Assembly (NCBI GenBank): GCA_026706165.1
Contig: JAPOZF010000335.1
Location: forward strand, 1-8,377
Source of the DNA: Gemmatimonadota bacterium
GTDB lineage: Bacteria; Latescibacterota; UBA2968; UBA8231
Direction: 5' to 3'
Length of the DNA: 8,377 nt
The notes beneath the pieces are model-generated. The model did no database searches. It had not been told where the DNA came from and worked only from the letters and a program-made list of their open reading frames with translations. Below are positions 6,433 through 8,377 of the stretch, piece after piece. Both the position numbers and the translations under genes were made by a program. How positions within the stretch are numbered: the stretch's first letter is position 1; every line of letters begins with the position of its first letter.

Positions 6433-7409
6433 CTCGCCTCCGGGTAGAGCGCGACGGCGAGGGCTTCCATCAGCCCCACGGCGTGTTGGGACATGGACAA
6501 GTAGCGGCGGTTTTCGACCACCAGAATTTGCCGCTCCCGGCCGGCCGCAGTCACGGCGACGCCGGGGTCCGCCAGCAGGCGCTCGCGGACGCTTTCGATG
6601 GAATCCGGCTCCCCGGCGCAAACGATCCAGTCCGGATTCCAGGAGGCGACGTGTTCGCTGCTGATCGATCCATAGGGGCCGATCCCTTGCTCCGCTCCCA
6701 CGTTGACGGCGCCGAGAGCGGTGACGATGTGGTCAAACAGCGATCCCTCGCCGTAGGTGTAGGAGAAGCTGGAGAAGGCGAGTACGCGGGGCGCCGGGGC
6801 GTCCGCCGGGCGGCGCGCCCGGGTGGTGCGAATTCGCTCGCGCAACCGTTCGATCTCGCGGTCGGCAGCGGCGTCCTCGCCCGTCAGATAGCCTGTCGCT
6901 TCCAGGCCCTCGGCGATCTGGCCGAAGGTTTCCGCAACCGTTCGCATGCGGAAGACCGGTACGCCGGACGCGCGCGTCATCTCCACGTAGTCGGCCCGGG
7001 CGGACTCGCCCACCAGCATCAGCTCCGGCCTTCGGCGCAGGACCGCTTCGGGATCGGACGTGACGACGACGTCCATCCGGCTCACCATGTCCGCCACATA
7101 GCTGTAGCGCGGGTCGTGCGCCACGGCGCTGACCCCAACGATGCGCTCGTGCGGCACAACTGCAAACAGATAGTGGTCGGTCACGAGCGCTTGCGAGCCC
7201 ACCGATTGCGGCGGGCCTTGGAGCGTCAACTCGACGCCGTGGATGTCGCGGGCGGTCCGCGGGAACGGCTCGCTTGCCGACGCGCCTTCCCAGGTCGACT
7301 GCGTTCCCGCCAACGGCGCCAAATCGTCGCCGAAACGCCATGCTGCGACGAAGAGAGCTGCACAAAACAGCCCGCCCGCAATCAGCGCCGCCTGGGTCGA
7401 CCGCCTCAT
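6429..7409 (-). CDS. btuF: Corrinoid-binding periplasmic protein (BtuF/FecB family)
   Basis: A 326-residue substrate-binding protein of the class III (TroA-like) fold that would hand corrinoid to BtuC. The N-terminus has a hydrophobic helix (about 7-24) but no lipobox and no clear AxA site, so it may stay membrane-anchored. Visible family features are RDIHGVELTLQGPPQSV (54-70), ERIVGVSAVAHDP (88-100), DPEAVLRRRPELMLVGE (119-135) and SISSEHVASWNPDWIV (248-263). Glu121 and Glu252 sit at the two lobe positions that in E. coli BtuF form salt bridges with BtuC (placement by motif, not by alignment). The ATG at 7409 overlaps the TGA of an upstream btuF remnant as ATGA and has GGAGG at 7414-7418. 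An in-frame extension to 7541 reads as Arg/His-rich noise and is rejected. The C-terminus ends ALYPEAR. Confidence 0.92.
   Translation of the reverse strand: MRRSTQAALIAGGLFCAALFVAAWRFGDDLAPLAGTQSTWEGASASEPFPRTARDIHGVELTLQGPPQSVGSQALVTDHYLFAVVPHERIVGVSAVAHDPRYSYVADMVSRMDVVVTSDPEAVLRRRPELMLVGESARADYVEMTRASGVPVFRMRTVAETFGQIAEGLEATGYLTGEDAAADREIERLRERIRTTRARRPADAPAPRVLAFSSFSYTYGEGSLFDHIVTALGAVNVGAEQGIGPYGSISSEHVASWNPDWIVCAGEPDSIESVRERLLADPGVAVTAAGRERQILVVENRRYLSMSQHAVGLMEALAVALYPEAR
6437..6441 (-). promoter_or_regulatory. btuC ribosome site inside the last codons of btuF
   Basis: GGAGG lies four bases before the GTG of btuC and is formed by the btuF codons for Pro-Glu-Ala. It decides the btuC start and indicates translational coupling. 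The same arrangement, with the same four-base spacing, precedes btuF at 7414-7418. Confidence 0.7.
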
Positions 7410-7531
7410 GCCGCCTCCGGGTAGAGCGCCGCGGCCATGTCTTCGACGAGGCCGATCACGTGGTGCGACATGGTCAGAAACACGTTGTTCGGCAGAATCA
7501 GGATCTGACCCGTGCGGGCGGCGGTGGTCAT
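7406..7531 (-). pseudogene. C-terminal remnant of a second btuF, still an open 41-codon frame
   Basis: Reading from an ATG at 7531 to a TGA at 7406-7408 gives 41 residues. They match the C-terminus of the intact BtuF without gaps: RTGQILILPNNVFLTMSHHV against BtuF 291-310, and GLVEDMAAALYPEAA against GLMEALAVALYPEAR (312-326). By hand count 21 of 40 positions are identical (residues 2-41 against BtuF 287-326). The rest of the gene is absent: the matching part begins about 20 bp after the receptor stop codon. This is therefore the tail of a lost tandem btuF paralogue. It is too short to fold as a binding protein. Its last codons contain GGAGG (7414-7418), and its stop overlaps the ATG of btuF, so it may be kept as a translational coupler or leader peptide (inference). 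There is only a poor ribosome site for its own ATG. Confidence 0.85.
7412..7429. repeat. 18-bp direct repeat shared with the end of btuF (second copy at 6435-6452)
   Basis: CGCCTCCGGGTAGAGCGC (plus-strand reading) is identical at 7412-7429 and 6435-6452. It encodes ALYPEA on the minus strand and contains the ribosome site for the following gene in each case. It is the best preserved part of the btuF duplication and could serve as a recombination site for looping out btuF. Confidence 0.85.
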
Positions 7532-7552
7532 GGATCGTCACTCAGGTCTTGT

Positions 7553-8377
7553 CTAGAACTTGAAGCAAATCCCGCCGATCGCCCAAGCGCCGGGCGCTCC
7601 GAATCCGTCCTCGTAGATGTCATTGTCGAAGAGGTTTTCGACTTTGACGTACAGCTCGAGGGTTCTCTGATCGGCGACCGGGAGGTCATACCGGAAGACT
7701 ACGTCTGCCTTTACGGGGCCGTCGAAGAGCATGCGTCGGCCCCGCGCGCCGAACGGCGAGAGGATGTAGCCGCTGGCGGCGAACAGGTCGAAGGTGACGT
7801 TGAACCGCTTTGCAATCCACTGGGTTGCGGTCATCGTGTAGACGTGCTTGGAAAGTCCCGGGACCTGGAAGTAGTCGGCGCCGATGGTCGGGGTGCGTGA
7901 ATCCGAGTTGGTGTACGTGTACGCCGCCTGAATGCTGGTGCTGGACAGCGGCGAGACCTGGGTGCTGAACTCGACGCCGCGCGCGATGCCGCCGGCGGCG
8001 TTCCGGTAACCGCCGAAGCGGCCGAAGATGTCATTCGCGGGGAAATTGGCGAAATCGAAAATGACGGTCTCTTGCAAGTTGGTGTAGAAGAACGTCCCGC
8101 TCATCCGCCATTGCGAGCCGAACAACCACTGGTCGATGCCGCCGTCGACCGCGATCGCACGCTCAGGATTCAGACGCGGGTCGCCCCAGTAGTTGAACCC
8201 CCCGGAGAACGACGAGAACGTGCCCCCAAAGCGCTCGTACAGCGACGGCGCCCGGAAGCTGTTGCCGGCGTGGGCGCGCAGCTTGGTCTGACTGCCCCGT
8301 ACGAAGTAGGCCACGGAGGCGTCGCCGGTGTAAGCGCTGGGCGGGGTGTCGACCCCCTTGTCGTCATACGGGCTCTG
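7553..8377 (-). CDS. btuB: TonB-dependent outer-membrane receptor, BtuB-like (C-terminal 274 residues; 5' end outside window)
   Basis: The C-terminal part of a TonB-dependent beta-barrel receptor, open through the right edge of the window. The frame continues upstream of the GTG at 8314 for 21 more sensible codons (QSPYDDKGVDTPPSAYTGDA), so that GTG is not the start. Hallmarks are LRAHAGNSFRAPSLYERFGG, NYWGDPRLNPERA and the amphipathic strands that follow, with FYTNLQETVIFDF, GGIARGVEFSTQVSPL, TYTNSDSRTP and LELYVKVENLFDNDIYED. The protein ends in CFKF; a terminal Phe is the usual signal for barrel insertion. Its position as first gene of a btuFCD operon points to vitamin B12 or another corrinoid as ligand; the receptor sequence alone does not separate BtuB from related receptors. 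The plug domain, TonB box and any upstream cobalamin riboswitch lie outside the window. The stop is 21 bp before the btuF remnant. Confidence 0.9.
   Translation of the reverse strand, partial: QSPYDDKGVDTPPSAYTGDASVAYFVRGSQTKLRAHAGNSFRAPSLYERFGGTFSSFSGGFNYWGDPRLNPERAIAVDGGIDQWLFGSQWRMSGTFFYTNLQETVIFDFANFPANDIFGRFGGYRNAAGGIARGVEFSTQVSPLSSTSIQAAYTYTNSDSRTPTIGADYFQVPGLSKHVYTMTATQWIAKRFNVTFDLFAASGYILSPFGARGRRMLFDGPVKADVVFRYDLPVADQRTLELYVKVENLFDNDIYEDGFGAPGAWAIGGICFKF

Noticed and set aside
6483..7424. A 313-codon plus-strand frame opposite btuF.
   Set aside because: Antisense shadow. The minus-strand product is a clear BtuF-like protein whose C-terminus is also matched by the remnant.
1..8377. 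CRISPR array, prophage genes or a transposase gene.
   Set aside because: No regularly spaced direct repeats, no integrase, transposase or capsid-like frame is visible on either strand.

Overview
The window looks like a GC-rich chromosomal segment from a Gram-negative bacterium, because it carries a TonB-dependent outer-membrane receptor with a periplasmic-binding-protein ABC importer. Protein style and gene mix (B12 uptake next to a B12-locus ferredoxin domain, a secreted sialidase, a PQQ-like propeller protein) suggest Acidobacteriota or a similar environmental lineage. That assignment is inference only.

Layout. (1) Positions 58-588, minus strand: a small multi-pass isoprenylcysteine methyltransferase-like membrane protein. 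(2) Positions 589-1030: about 440 bases without a supportable gene. They hold a perfect 12-bp tandem duplication and, at the right end, a palindromic operator-like promoter. (3) Positions 1031-1615, plus strand: a complete higB-higA type II toxin-antitoxin pair, toxin first. (4) Positions 1616-1757: a spacer with a GGGGACAGGTTTGTT-type repeat-like motif. (5) Positions 1758-2741 (plus) and 2770-3891 (minus): a convergent pair encoding an exported beta-propeller protein and an exported sialidase-like (BNR/Asp-box) protein. (6) Positions 3897-8377, minus strand: a corrinoid (vitamin B12) uptake operon entering from the right edge. In transcription order it is a btuB-like TonB receptor (5' end outside the window), a 41-codon remnant of a second btuF, an intact btuF, btuC, a btuD whose product carries a C-terminal [2Fe-2S] thioredoxin-like ferredoxin domain, and the first ~42 codons of a truncated cobQ.

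The B12 operon is tightly coupled. Genes overlap by ATGA or GTGA, and the Shine-Dalgarno sequences sit inside the last codons of the preceding gene. The receptor takes corrinoid across the outer membrane. BtuF captures it in the periplasm, and BtuC with the BtuD ATPase moves it inward. The fused ferredoxin sits on the cytoplasmic side and could deliver electrons to the arriving corrinoid (inference). Two gene remnants in one operon (btuF' and cobQ') show that it has been rearranged. The cobQ break near position 3968 marks the border between the B12 operon and the sialidase/propeller/toxin-antitoxin segment. That border could be a real recombination point or, if this is a metagenome assembly, a chimeric join.

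The most noteworthy items are the ATPase-ferredoxin fusion, the btuF C-terminal remnant that supplies the ribosome site for the intact btuF, the truncated cobQ, and the higBA promoter whose predicted start of transcription falls on the start codon.
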